Part shown: piece after piece, positions 22,338-34,500 of the stretch
Layout of the letters: every line of letters starts with the position of its first letter
Position numbering within the stretch: position 1 is the first letter of the stretch
Origin: Isoetes taiwanensis
Lineage: Eukaryota; Streptophyta; Lycopodiopsida; Isoetales; Isoetaceae
DNA length: 64,000 nt
Assembly: GCA_021234155.1 (NCBI GenBank)
Contig: JAJEKV010000001.1
Coordinates: 36,256,826-36,320,825, forward strand
Reading direction: 5' to 3'
Position numbers and translations under genes: made by a program
The notes under the pieces: generated by a model
The model's input: the letters and a program-made list of their open reading frames with translations, nothing else
Told to the model about the DNA's origin: nothing
The model's database searches: none

Positions 22338-25105
22338 AATGCCTACACTTGATCACTGCGCTTGTGCCGGGGCGGTGGTGGTGGACGAGGAAGTAGACTC
22401 CGACCATCAGCCCCTGTTCTTGCAGATAGATTGGCAGGCCAACCGAGCACCCATTGCCCCAACACCCCATGTACCACGGTTGCGTCTGGACTATGATCAT
22501 GCGGCAGTCTATGCGAGGATGCTTGAGCATGAGCTGCCGGGAGGCCGCAACTCCCCACACTTCAACAATAGGCGGCCCGGTGAACCAGCTCCCGAGGGTA
22601 GGGGATGATGCTTTGGGAGAGGCCGCTCGACGATCCACGGGGCTGCAACCACCTTCCCCACAATCACCGGGTTCGATGGCTAATGTCGGGAGCCAAAAGC
22701 GAGGGCTCCGCCAAGTCTTTGGACCCCACCATTAGCCCCCGAGGCCGTCCCGTCAATACCGCTCCTTCCTCAAGACCAAGAAAGCCGTGTACCTTATGCG
22801 AGACACCGGCAACAGATGTTTGGTCTTCTAGACCGCCACCCTAGGGCCTTCGGAGAAAGGTCTTGAGTAAGCCCTCGCCCACCAGGGAAATATTACCGGA
22901 ACAATGGGTGAGATACTTGCGGCGGTATTTGTATGACCCAATGGGAAGCGGGCACCGGTACCATGAGCAGAGCCTAGTAATCGGGTCATTCTTGAAGGGG
23001 ATGTCATAATGGGCCTGCAGCGCCCTCGCTAATGGGAAGGCGGCCAGATTTGGATGGTATGCGTGCGAAGCTTCTCAAGTGGGCGGGCCCCCAATGGTGC
23101 GGTTCTCACAAACTCTTCTTCAACGGGGCATTGCAAGAAGGCTTCCCCACACTTTGGACTACCGGTAGAGTTGTGCCCATATACAAAGCGAGGGGACCCC
23201 CACGGTGAGCCCAACTATCGTACCATTATGGTCGGTTTCGTCTTTGCCAAGTTGCTTTAGGGATTCTTGAGCGCGATTGACACTTTGGGCGAGAGGATGG
23301 AGAAGTCGCGGGCTCTCACGCAGACGGGGGCTTCCGCCCCGGCATTCTACTATTGACCATATCTTCACTCTGCGAACACTCATAGATGATAGCCGAATCG
23401 GCGCTTGAGAATGCATCTTGTTGCTTTGTGGATTTCGCAAAGGTTGTGGGACAGATTGAGGCGCCTAGGGACCCCGTTGACTTGCGAGAATGCTATATCT
23501 ACGGACTATAACGAGGCTTGCTCCGGCCGCGTCTCACCGCTTGTCGGGAGCCCGTTGTTAGTAGCATTGGGGTGCGCCCGGGGCTGCCCTCTATCCCCGG
23601 CAGCTCTTCGGCTTGTACATTGACCGGCTAGAAGAATGGCTAGCTTGCGACGGGGCCTTTCGGTTGATGCACCACATAATCCGGCAACTCATATATCGAT
23701 GATGTTGACCTGCCGCATATACCCCCGAGGACATGCAACGCCACCGGATGCTTTGGACACTTTACGCCAATTCAGCGACATGAGAGTTAACTTGGCCAAG
23801 ACAAGGATCTTTGCTGGTCCCATCATCCCAAGCACCCACGCCTTCCCTCATTCACTTACCAGTAAAGGTAGTGGAGGTGGCTCGATCTTATAAGTATTTG
23901 GGCATTGAGTTTTCTACTACCACACATTGGGATGCATCCATCAGGTTACGGGTCACCGCAGTTGGAAAGCCACAGATGCAATGCAAAACAACAATCACAA
24001 AGGCGGTAGTCGTATGCATGGGGTCACCGGGCACACTTGTTGAGTGGCCTTGGTTGAACCGGGTCCTCCTCTATGGGGCAGAAGTGTGGGGGCAGTGATA
24101 TCCCTCACCACTTGGAACGATCTAGAGCAGTACGTAAGGCCTTCTTGGCGGGCACCGGGAGTGAAATCCACGGTCCCATATCGAGATCTTGCTCCGGGGA
24201 GACAAGCTTCCTTCCATTACGTAAGGGGCATACTGGAACGTCACATTATTTACTTCCGAGAAGGTGGTGGCTATGGATGAAGCCCGGCTGCCCAACCTTG
24301 CTTTGGCGGTGGCGATGGGCCCCTTGGCGACTCAAAAGCCGGGCTGGAAAGACAAGCAAGCGCAGGTGGTTCGCTATGGAATGTGCAGGCACACGATGTG
24401 GACCCGGTGCATACACCGGAAGGAACGCTACGCCTTGAAGCAAGATTTGGATGCTTGCTTCATGGCCAAGCTTTGGGATGCGAGAGGCCCCCGTCACATG
24501 TCAAGGTGGCAAATTATCGGACAGCGAGGTTAATCCCATGCTCACGAGGGCCCACACCACTACTGCGCACCCATTTACCCATGAAAAAGCGGGGGTGATT
24601 GCTTCCATTAAGACAGTGCACACCACCTCCGCATTGAGGCGGGGAGATGGATTCGAGGAGCTGCGTGAGGACAGAGTCCGGCCGTCTGCCGTCGGCCAAC
24701 AGGCCATTGAGGATGAAAGTCATGCCCTCCAGGCCCTGTCCGGTGACGAGCATATCCGGGCTCGGTATGCTCGGTTAGTTGTGCCCCATCAGGCCTTGCA
24801 TGAGCTATCGAAAGCACGGCCTCCAGGGCTTGTTGGGATCGTACCTGGAGGGAGGTAATGGATACGCGGACTTCGGTTATGCCCCCCGTCCGACATTAAC
24901 CTCTTTTGTACTTGTGATTATGTATATAAGCGTGCAAGTATGTCAACATCCTTATTGCTACTAAGGTTTTTCCCAAAACCCTTCGAGGCGGGGTTTTTAA
25001 TCCCGTAGTAAATCGCTTCTTTGCTCTCTCTTTGTACTTGGGTCCCATAGGCCAGTTGGTCTCCGTGGACGATAAAATCATATTCTATTCTATTCTATTC
25101 TATTC
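22338..25105 (+). mobile_element. 5'-truncated, decayed LINE (copy 2, longest)
   Basis: This is a non-LTR retrotransposon. The start encodes the end of an AP-endonuclease domain (SDHQPLFLQIDW near 22400). The reverse transcriptase follows: RGCPLSP near 23580, a YADD-like site near 23690, NLAKT near 23790, YKYLGIEFS near 23895 and VLLYGAEVWG near 24070. A C-terminal region and 3' UTR end in TTGTACTTGGGTCCCATAGG...CGATAAAATC and a (TATTC)n tail. Many frameshifts and stops make it dead. It sits inside an R promoter module between GGTC and TATATAAG. Confidence 0.88.
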
Positions 25106-25244
25106 TTATATAAGACCACAAAAGTAAGACCATGGTCATCCCACACGATCACCTTATATAAGACCACGGTCACGGTGAAGCAGAAGAAGATGTGAAGATG
25201 GCGAAGCAGGATCTTGTAAAAATTGTATGTTTATTATGGCAATG
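25106..25244 (+). repeat. composite repeat R, short copy continued
   Basis: TATATAAGACCAC and a second TTATATAAGACCACGGTCACGG module, then the ATCTTGTAAAAATTGTATG segment. It is followed abruptly by a foldback-type fragment. Confidence 0.7.
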
Positions 25245-25480
25245 CCCCACAAACGAGGATCGTTATGTATGGTCCAGATCAAGGAATAAATGGCAAATAT
25301 GCCCATCCGACAGCTCTCGGTGCCCGGAGTAACCCCCCGTGTGAATATGCACCCAAACCAAAGGGGGTTTTAGGGGGATTTTAATTTAATTGCGTTGGAT
25401 AATGGTTTGTGTTGATAATGCTAATGGTAGTTACGTGTTGGTTGTTATATTAAAAAAAATTTTGGGCCCTTCGGGCCCTA
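25245..25480. repeat. foldback-element fragment (right-arm type)
   Basis: CCCCACAAACGAGGATCG, then GAATATGCACCCAAACCAAA, then a TGTTGATAATGC region ending in TTTGGGCCCTTCGGGCCC, a short GC hairpin. It is sister to 4120-4510. Confidence 0.6.
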
Positions 25481-25489
25481 ATTAAAGTA

Positions 25490-26160
25490 AACATAGGTAA
25501 ACTTATGTGTTTTGGTTACTACACTAATATCATGCACTTGAACAATTATTTCCTTGTAGATTGTTATCACATCCGAAGAGATCCATATTAATTTAATATA
25601 CTAGTAGAGTCTCCAAACTAACATATTTGTAAACCATGCACTTGAACAATTATATTAAACTTGAGAATTCACCATGTCATTGTGTCGAATGGAATGGAAT
25701 ATGTTATGTTAACATATAATATAACAAAGCAACTGTCTATACAATAACCTCTCCAACTTGTTTCCTCATCAAAAACCTCTCTAGCTTGTTCCAAAGCAAT
25801 AAATGTGCCAATGTATTATCTAATTGTCCACAAGCATTTCAACTTTTGTTTTTCTGAAGATGCACGCATTTTCCTGAAGATGAGCAATGCTGTTGTATCA
25901 GTAAGAGGGCATCTAATCCATACCCAACCTACACCATGTTCCACAAGCATGCTTCAAATATGTTTGCATGTAAGGCAAATGAGATATCCATGTAAATTGG
26001 ACAAAAATCATAAATGTTTTCAATCCTTGTATAACTAGAGCAAACATGTAAATTCAAATATGTAAGAACTTTAGATGCAGACTTAATCCGCCTAAAGCAG
26101 AGACTTACATCCAAAACTGCCGGGTTCAGAGCTTACTCTGCTATTGCACAACCTGCAAAG
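25490..26160. other. AT-rich stretch, no gene recognised
   Basis: Non-coding, AT-rich sequence with a partial internal repeat (ATGCACTTGAACAATTAT occurs twice, near 25533 and 25636). Confidence 0.4.
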
Positions 26161-26163
26161 GCT

Positions 26164-26700
26164 TCAGCTTCCTAACCTGGTTTGTTGTAGACTGCCATTT
26201 GCAGAAGAGGATTTGCCCTTTGAAGAGCTTGGATCCTTGGCCTTGTGCATTTGATCAGGAGAAGCATGGCCAATCTGTGCTACAACAGCATCTGTATGTG
26301 GATAGTTCTCTGTACCAAATAGACCCCACCTGATGATGCTTGCAGAAGAGGGCAAGGCACGTAGGTTCTAAATCATCAGAATTCCACCCGGCATAGCTTT
26401 TTAAAACAATAACAATGTATTTCATCAACAATGACATGGCTTACACCATTCAAGGTTGGATTTCCTAAAAGCCGCCTCAACAAAATCCCCATCGTACAGA
26501 AAAGCAAATCTGTATTTCTTCCTTTCATTCCTTCTAAACGTACTTGATAACCTATCTGCAAGTAATCAATCTTAGACAGAACAACAAAAGATGTTTATGA
26601 ACATAAAAAAAACTCTTACCAATATAGCTTCCCCTCTTTCTGCAGCTACCCTTTCTGAAACAGAAATGATTGATATGCGCCTGGGCTGTGTACAGATTAT
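26164..26700 (-). pseudogene. DEIH-box RNA helicase fragment
   Basis: Minus-strand translation gives CTQPRRISIISVSERVAAER (motif Ia region, about 26698-26635) running to a GTAAGAG donor. An exon at 26561-26376 follows with [27 protein letters not shown] and HVIVDEIH (motif II). This is the DHX36/DExH family of RNA/G-quadruplex helicases. After DEIH the expected ERG sequence is lost, and the remaining ORF to 26164 is not recognisably helicase. Motif I and the C-terminal domains are absent, so it is a fragment. Confidence 0.75.
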
Positions 26701-27394
26701 TAATCATCAGAAATGTGTGGCTCTTATCTTCGTGAATCAACTGAATATAGGAGAGCTCTACCGAAGCAACAAGCTGGTATGGCAAATTGCATGCAGCAAG
26801 AAATAATCTCTTTCTTTATCAGTGATAAAAATGACCGTAAATGGAAATATGGCCTGCCTCTGTCAGAAAAGCGAAGAGGCCAAACGATTCTTTTTGAATT
26901 ACGTGGGCAGCTCAGAAGACCTATAAGCAGTCGTTCAAAAAGAAAGGAGCAAAAAGCAAAGGAGCAAAACAGATCACCTCGCACTTTATTCTAGAATAAA
27001 AACACACTTTGCAGATTCGCCCTTCGATCCGACACCCAAATGGCCATTAACAAAATATGCTTAGGCATGGAAAACAAGGTGTAATCTGCCCTTATAAACT
27101 GCCGGATCAGAATTACTCTGTTTTGATTATAAAAAAACCCTTTCAAATTCGTTGTCAATCTACAGACATCAGGACCTGTCAAATCCAGAATTCTCCTATT
27201 CGCAGATCGGCGGAATGCACAGATGATTCTTCCCTGAAAATCTTCATTTTGGTTCCAACACATTACCCTAAAATGGGTTATCTCGAGCCTTGCATGTCAA
27301 GCAGAATGTGATACAATAAGAAAATACAATATAATAAAGAAAGTATATGATATATGGGTCTACCATTGATATAGGCATCAAAATTAGTTCAAGC
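26700..27394. other. no further gene recognised
   Basis: Possible intron or upstream sequence of the helicase fragment. Several short ORFs on both strands have no recognisable motifs. Confidence 0.3.
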
Positions 27395-29275
27395 GTATGC
27401 GCACTCTAGATATACTAATTAGTACGCCTCATTAAATACATCCATGAAATCATATAAAAACCTTAGGAAAAAAAGTACAAAAATACAAAAGAAACCCCCT
27501 GTTATTATGCTACATATTCAGACCATATGTCCAATAGAGACCTTAAGAAATGTCATGTCATTTCTTTCGGTACTTCATTTTTCATCTCAGAAGGAGACCA
27601 TAGGAAATTTAATGCCATGTCATTTTTTTGGCGATACGAAATGTCATATTATGCCAAAAATATTCCGTTCACTATAAACCCACATAATGTAGTGACAAAA
27701 GACTTGGCTAATATTGATACTGATCCACAACGTAACACGGTCAAACAAAGCTAGGAATATGCCGTTCATTGATGGCTCACAGATCAGGCAATGTTTAAAA
27801 AAAACATTAACCCATATAATGTAATGATAAAAGGCGTGGCTACAACCTAACATTATATAAGACCACGGTCACGGTGAAGCAGGAGAAGATGGTGAAGTTG
27901 TGCCTTGCCGCAATGGAGTGGTGTTTCAGAGAATCTTAAGACAAGAGACAAGCTCTTTGCATCCAGAAAATTGTAGATGCGTAAAAGCTTTGTACAATAT
28001 AGCAAGGGTCTCTCTTTGAAGCGTCAGCACAATAATAAGGTGCTCCAAAGACAAGAATCCCCAAATGCGTTGGAACCCAGTTCGTACTTTGTTTTTGAGC
28101 TAATCGTGAGGAAAAAGAAAGAAGAGATCCATCGCACCCTAAATGAAAAAAACCCTAAAACACAGAGAGGTTTACTCTGCACTAGCCATAACATATCTCC
28201 CACAAGAATAAATGGGCATTCACAAGGCATATAAAAAGCTCAATTTCAAAAATTCTGATGTTCTTCTGGACATCCGATAAAATTGGAACGATACGGAGAA
28301 AATTAGCATGGCTCCTGCGCAAGGATGACTCGTATAAATCAAGAAATGGTCCAAATTTTTTTCCCACAGCTCCGATTGTTCTTTTGCTAAAATTTGATGC
28401 TTTTTATGGCAAACGGCAAAGTCTTGTTTATAGCATGCCCACCATTTTTCAATTGTTTTTTGGCTTCCCATCCTTTATACCTTTTGACACCAAGCTAACA
28501 ACAAAAAGTGAGGAAGATTAGAAGTTGTAGTTAGCGTGGCCATGCATCCATATGCCATTTTCATTTCTTTCTATTCTTTGATGAAAGATAGAAAAGGACA
28601 AGTCGCTTCATTTCTCTTTTAAACAAGTCGCTTTTGCAACAAAGGGTTGCCCTCTATACCAAAGTGTTGAAACCAAATAAAGCTATAATGCTGAGGGTTC
28701 TTACTGTTGTTACTGTCATGATTTATGGGTACGTTCAAAATGCGCAAGCGTTCATTGCAGTATAATGTTCTAAAACTGTCCAAGAGAAAGCTATCATTCA
28801 TTGCCGTATAACGTTCTGAAAACATCCAAGAGAAAGCTACAGTTCCTGAGGAAATTATTTTTTCTACTAATTTAAGAGCACGTAGCACCATAGGCAAATC
28901 AATAAAAAAGTTGTCAGGACTGGAGGTCTGTATTCTTATTGTAGCGTATCTCTCAAAGTCTCATAAAATTGTGTCATTGAGCCTTCCAACTAAAACGAAT
29001 GCCTAGGGTGAATCCCCATTACGAAAAAACCTAGTTTCTAGATCTTTGTCACAGGCCTCCAAATCAAGATCACTTTCATTGAAAATAGGCACTTTGAGCT
29101 CTCGAATGAGCAAGAAACAAAATCATGACGACGGAACTTGCTACAAGACAGGAAGCTATGACAGAAACAGGCTACAAGACAGAGAGCTTTGACTAAACTG
29201 CAAACTCATGTATATTCCGATTTGGGGGCCAAGATTGTGGGAGATGTTCATTTCCAAGGCTGAAATAGGTCCCGA
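27395..29275 (+). repeat. composite repeat R, copy E
   Basis: It runs from CTCTAGATATACTAATTAGTAC to TTTCCAAGGCTGAAATAGG. It contains a promoter-like module (27850-27900), a U6-like copy, the duplicated GCGTTCATTGCAGTATAATG unit and the CTACAAGACAGGAAGC segment. It is uninterrupted at the site where copy D carries the gene-fragment insertion, and so gives the empty-site reference. Confidence 0.8.
28260..28362 (+). ncRNA. U6 snRNA-like gene copy (best preserved)
   Basis: This copy is close to full-length U6: GTTCTTCTGGACATCCGATA, TTGGAACGATACGGAGAAAA, TTAGCATGGCTCCTGCGCAA, GGATGACTCG, AATGGTCCAAATTTTTTT. USE-like TCTCCCACAAG, TATAAAAA and the start are spaced as in Pol III U6 genes. ACAGAGA reads ACGGAGA. 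It could be transcribed, but the altered spliceosomal box argues against normal function. Confidence 0.8.
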
Positions 29276-29279
29276 GCTC

Positions 29280-29401
29280 TCTTCAGCCAGTGAAATGCGT
29301 GATATTATTAGAAGATATGGTTATTAGAAGATATTAGTGAAATGCGTGATATTATTAGAAGATATGGTTATTAGAAGATATTATTAGAAGATATGGTTGC
29401 A
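29280..29401. repeat. tandem repeat of GATATTATTAGAAGATATGG
   Basis: Several overlapping copies of GTGATATTATTAGAAGATAT and GGTTATTAGAAGATATT, then an A-run, between R copy E and the promoter of the lysine-rich gene. Confidence 0.75.
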
Positions 29402-29414
29402 AAAAAAAAAAAAT

Positions 29415-29520
29415 CCACTCGGTCATCGCACACGACACGGTCATCTCACGCGGTCAAGCCACGGTCATCCTACACGGTCATTCCACTCGGTCAGCCTATA
29501 TAAGAACACGGTCAGCCAAA
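29415..29520 (+). promoter_or_regulatory. GGTCA-array promoter with TATA box
   Basis: Six GGTCA motifs (CGGTCATCGCACAC, CGGTCATCTCACGC and similar) are spaced roughly 10-20 bp apart and lead to TATATAAG at 29497-29504. One more GGTCA lies between TATA and the ATG at 29521. TATA to ATG is only about 24 bp, so transcription would start close to the ATG. The motif and TATA combination matches the R modules. Promoter activity is inferred. Confidence 0.55.
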
Positions 29521-30039
29521 ATGAAGAACACGGAAATGAAGATGGCAAAGCAGGGTGAAGCTCTTAAGAAGTGCAAGACGGCAAAGGGTGAAGGTGTTAA
29601 AAAGTCTAGAAAAATGAAGAACACAAAAAAGAAGCTTGAACAGATAGAGAAGATAGAGGAATTCAGCTATTTGAAACAAAAGAATCGGGCTAAGGTTGAG
29701 CTTCTCAATAAGTTGAAGAATATGGCGAAGTCCACAAAAGTGAAGATGATGGAGGAATTCAGCTATTTGGAGCAACAGAAAGGTATGTTGTTTTTTGAGG
29801 AAGAAGTTGCCATGTTGGATGACTTGTTGGCCCAAGAAAATTTCAATTCTCCATCACAAGAAGATGACTTGAAGCAAAAAAAAGGGGATATCTATGACTG
29901 GCAAAGTGTTGTAGGCTCTCAAACCCTTGAGGAATTGTTTGATGAAGACTTACCAAGACTAGAGGAACATGGAGATATGCTTGACTTTGTCAACGTCAAG
30001 AATCAAAAAAAGAAAAAGACGGGGATATCAATGAAGTAA
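29521..30039 (+). CDS. lysine-rich protein with acidic repeats (N-terminal part)
   Basis: A 172-codon ORF starts at the first ATG after the TATA box. Residues 1-100 are very rich in Lys and Glu, likely coiled-coil, with FSYL-containing segments repeated (EEFSYLKQ, EEFSYLEQ). Residues about 100-170 turn acidic and hydrophobic (FEEEVAMLDDLLAQENF, then EELFDEDLPRLEEHGDMLD). The frame stops at 30039, but homologous repeats continue in other frames to about 30800, so the gene is probably interrupted by frameshifts or has introns. I do not recognise the family. Basic plus acidic-repeat layout could suit a DNA- or RNA-associated activator, but that is conjecture. Confidence 0.45.
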   Translation: MKNTEMKMAKQGEALKKCKTAKGEGVKKSRKMKNTKKKLEQIEKIEEFSYLKQKNRAKVELLNKLKNMAKSTKVKMMEEFSYLEQQKGMLFFEEEVAMLDDLLAQENFNSPSQEDDLKQKKGDIYDWQSVVGSQTLEELFDEDLPRLEEHGDMLDFVNVKNQKKKKTGISMK

Positions 30040-30840
30040 ATCGTTGTTGGCAAACATTGAGTTGCCAAGCCTTCAAGAATTGTTTGATGAAGACTTGCCT
30101 ACGCTTTGTGAGGTAAGTCTAGAGGAACATAGGGACATGCTTGACGTGGTCAATGTCACTGACGAAGTAGATGGCTTGTTGTCAAAGATAGACTTGCGGT
30201 CCTTGAGGAATTGTTTGATGAAGACTTGCCAACAAGACTAGAGCAATCGGGAGCCTCATCACAAGAAAATGATCATGAAGACATGCTTGACTTGATTAAT
30301 GTCTCGGTCAACAATAAGAAGCGAAAAGGAAGCAAGGGGATGATGATGAGACATGTTCTTTGGGATGAGTTTGATGGCGTGTTGGGACAAACAGAAGATA
30401 GGGATGACAAAAAAGCAACACAAGCAGTAGCATGTTGCTGGAATGAGTTTGATGCCATGTTGGCACAGGCAGAATTGCTAAACAAAGACAATCATATGTT
30501 TGATGGATGTGCAAAAGCGCGGGGGGTGATGATGAGACATATTTTTGGGATGAGTTTGATGGCGTGTTGGCACAAAGCAGTAAGATAGGGATGAGGAAGA
30601 AGCAACACAAGAAGTAGCATGTTGGTGGGATGAGTTTGATGCCATGTTGGCAAGGCGAATTGCTAAACAAAGACAATCATATGTTTGATGGACAGGGAAT
30701 ACTTGCGTAAACACCGCCACAACGGGTTGCATCCGGTGGGGTGAATTTGATGCCTTATTGGCGGGGAGGGCATTGTCGGGAAAAGTCCATGGTCAATGCA
30801 TCATTTGCAATTAGAAGTCAACAAGCTATGACAAGCATGG
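30040..30840 (+). pseudogene. continuation of the lysine-rich gene: LFDEDLP and WxEFDxxL repeats
   Basis: Two further ELFDEDLP...DMLDxxNV repeats (about 30075-30160 and 30205-30310) are followed by about five WxEFDxxL units: WDEFDGVL, WNEFDAML, WDEFDGVL, WDEFDAML and WGEFDALL. Each is followed by AQ or AG and short linkers, spread over different frames. The repeats are clear at protein level and imply a once-longer ORF with indels. Confidence 0.5.
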
Positions 30841-31440
30841 CGGCTGTGTATCGTAACCAATGGCATCAACGGGGAGCAACAAGTGACAAAGAGCTCCAAG
30901 GATGAAAAGGCGTAAGACGATCATGCCCAAGTATGACCGCCCTCGGTGTTTCAAAGTAGTGACACCCGTTTCGACTATTTTGAGAATAAAAAGTAAACCA
31001 ACCGAGGTATTACTGTAGGCACCGCTACGTAGACCGGACCGTCGGGCAAAACCGAGGCCATCTCAAGCTCGGCATCGCAATAAAAGGATCCGGGATGCCA
31101 ATCGGCGCCGCAATAAAAGATCCAGGATGCCAATCATAACTTGGCTTCGTACACACTCGACCACTTGTATACGATTATTGAAGTTGCATGGTCTGTTGGT
31201 CATAACAGACTTGTACATTTATTACCTTGGATAGCTGCCATTTGAAAATACTTGTAAATAATCTGGCAGAATGTGCCTTTTGTAAATACTCAGCCGCTTG
31301 TATTGTTATCAAGACTGGCCATTTGTAATATTTATCACAATGTTGTCAACAGTTTTACATTCTTTAGTAGCTACAGCAATAATTGAGCTATTAGTGCTTG
31401 TGCTCTAGCTGTTAGTGCCTCATTACTAGTGGCGAGCGTG
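30841..31440. other. 3' flank of the lysine-rich gene, no further gene
   Basis: It contains AATAAAA-type signals near 30985 and 31080-31115 and a duplicated GCAATAAAA(G)GATCC(G/A)GGATGCCAATC unit. AT-rich sequence follows. Confidence 0.4.
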
Positions 31441-31458
31441 AAGTACTACGTTATTCTT

Positions 31459-31566
31459 TGCTTGTGTGCTAGCTGTGCAACCAACCAGCCATAATGCTCC
31501 TTTAACTACTTCTGTTACTGCTTGTGTGCTAGCTGTGCAACCAACCAGCCATATGCTCCTTTAACG
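31459..31566. repeat. tandem duplication of about 57 bp
   Basis: GCTTGTGTGCTAGCTGTGCA...ATGCTCCTTTAAC occurs twice with a one-base difference. Confidence 0.85.
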
Positions 31567-34500
31567 TTAGTCGCGGACCAAGGGTTTTGGACTAGCAATT
31601 GCATAAAGACTCAAAAATGGTTTCTTAGATTTATGGAGGATCCTTGCCATGTCAGTTAGAAGTATTAAATGGATGGCTTGATCAATTTGACACTGCTAAA
31701 AAGATTTTGATTTTCAATTAACGAGTCATTATCAAGATTGAAGAGAAAGACATATGAGTCATGTTAAATCTGCAACTCTTGCATTTAGAAATAAGCCAGG
31801 ATTGGGTAATAAGTTGCATTATGGTGTTTACAAACACCACAGTGCAGCACCTTTATCATACAGAGATGCGTTATTTGAGTAAATGAATCCAACTTGAAGA
31901 TCAAGTTAACTGATAAATACATGCTAACATTGAACAGAAGTTTGTTGTTGTTGTTCACTGCTTTCTTTCCAGCATATTGCCTTGCCTTGTTGAAAAATGT
32001 TGTTTGTGCACTTTAAGAACATGGTTAATGTGCTTGAGAACAGTTTGCATGAGATTGTGGTTGTTCATTTTGTTAGATCTATAAGAACAACTATTTAATA
32101 TCAGCTGTCATCAATAACTTCCATCAACAATTTGTTGCGCTGCAAGTATGATATCTAATTTTATAACAAAGACCTTTTGAAAGAACTAGTCAACATTTAA
32201 GTGTCTCTTTGAGTCTGATATGTGATTGTGATGCTGGCAGAACCACTGGTTCTGACACTAAAAATTTTGTTGAAAAAGATGGTGTCTGTCTGCACATCAT
32301 TGCCGGCCAAGATATCTAATATGAACAGCATATTGTTATTCCATGCCTAGAACGTACATGACTTTGCAGATTATTTCATCTCAATCTCCATTCCTGTTGA
32401 GCTGGGAAAGCATCTTAAGGACTAAGAGATGGTCGCCCAGGAAGCACATTACTTGTGTATGCAATTATGGACCTATTTGCATCACTTTCGAACATCTAGA
32501 TTGCCCCCAATTAACATCTACAAAACAGGCATTTTGCTCCGTAAATGATTTAATAACATAACAACATTTTGCACCTGTTATTCAAGGTATGTCTAATATG
32601 AACAGCATTTTGTTATTCCATCCTGTTACATCCTGTTGAGCCATTACATCCTGTTCGCCCCAGGAAGCCAGCCATTACTTGTTTACAAAAAACGCTTTCA
32701 GAAAGAGGGACAAGCATTCCGTGGATGCTGACGCAATTGTAGTCATAATATTATGCTTGTATCTTAAATCAACCTTAAAGTCAAACATCTTTTGCTCCAG
32801 CCTTTCAAGGCAAGCCAACATAAAAAAGAGCTAAAGAAAACGAGCCTTCCAAGATCTAGGAATATTTGAAGGCTCCAATGCCTTAACCCAGCCAAGGCTT
32901 TTCAGAACTGAACGAAGATGATCAAAATGCAGGAAGCTAAATCAAGTCCATGCATTGTAGATTACCATCATAAAAAGAGTCGTTTGGAAATTCACATAGA
33001 GATGTCAGCCATCGTTCCTGAGGGATTTCACCTTTACCATCAGGTTGCAAAGTCGACTCACATTCCCACTTGCATACACACAAAGCATCTTGTGTAAAAG
33101 TATCTTGCTCCGGAAAGGTAGATAGACAACAAATTCATGTTAAGCTCATTTTTGTCTCAAACATCTAGCCACAGTTGGGTCAGAAAATGATAAAGCTAAA
33201 GAAAACATGGAGGAAGGAACTCAAGCAAATTGTGAAGGAAAGAGGGCTGGGCTGTCAGAATGGGCTCATTTGCCATATTTGAAGATAACCTAAGACATGC
33301 ATCTAAAATATAAATGAAGTAGAGTTTGACTGGTCTCATCCTGATGCTACAATTTATCCTCAGGTGTCCACACTTTGCATATGCACGAAGCACGTTAAGA
33401 CCAAAGGTTCAGCATTAGAGTGACATCATTCTCAAAATGCAGGAATGCATAGATTTTCCTGCTGTAAAAAACTCTCACATATGCATCCATGCAAAAGGTG
33501 TATATAGATATTCATCAGAAAGATAGGAAGCAAATATAACATAGAAATCTTTATCTGATAAGAGATGCAGAGCTAGCCACTCCAAACAATCGTCAATGGT
33601 ATTCACGTAACAGGTTAAACTGGGTGAATTATGGGCATAAGTAGCAAGGAAGGTGATGCACAAATAGCACTTCAGGCATTCAGTTTGATATAGATACTTC
33701 AGGTATTCAGTTTGATATAGATAGTATTCCCCTGGGTGTTTTGTTGTTTCATGTTGGACCTTCTTTGTGTAATATCAAGCTTTCTAAATGGTATTAAGCA
33801 TACAGATTCATTCTCATACCCAGAAGTTCTCAGATTTCACAACTGCACGTTCTAACGATGCTTGTCCTAAGCAGTTCTAGATGGGATATTGGCACTATTG
33901 ACTTAAACAATGCGACTATATAACACACAACAGAAAATGCTGGTCACAACAGAAAATGCTGGTCACAATGCTTCCAGATCAAATCTGTACTATTTCAATA
34001 CATGATATTCTGAATAGCATCATTTTGTATATCTAATCAAAGGCATCCAGCCAAAGAAAAACAAGTCTCATTAACCTCAAATAAGAAATTTACCTGTGTG
34101 GAGTTCATTTGCAAGAACATCGAATCCTAGACTCTTATTTTACTAATGGCACATAGACGATGTTCTTATTTCATGATGATATTTAACCTTTTGAACGCCT
34201 CAATTGCCTAATTTAAAATGCAAGAGGATAAGTTTAATATCAAATGGTCAAGTAAATATTTAAATTTCTCGTATTCACCAATTAACTGGAGGCCTATGCA
34301 CAAGCATTATTGCAAGAACATCAAGTCAAAGTACAAAATGGCACCGCTAGAAAAGCGCACCTGGAGAATATTCTTATCCGCCTGGGCTGGCATTCAACAT
34401 TTCCTGTCTTTTGAACTCCTCAATTACCTAATTTAAATTCAATGTGGTAAGTTTAATATTAAGTCACTTAATATTAAACATTCATCAAATAATCGAATGA

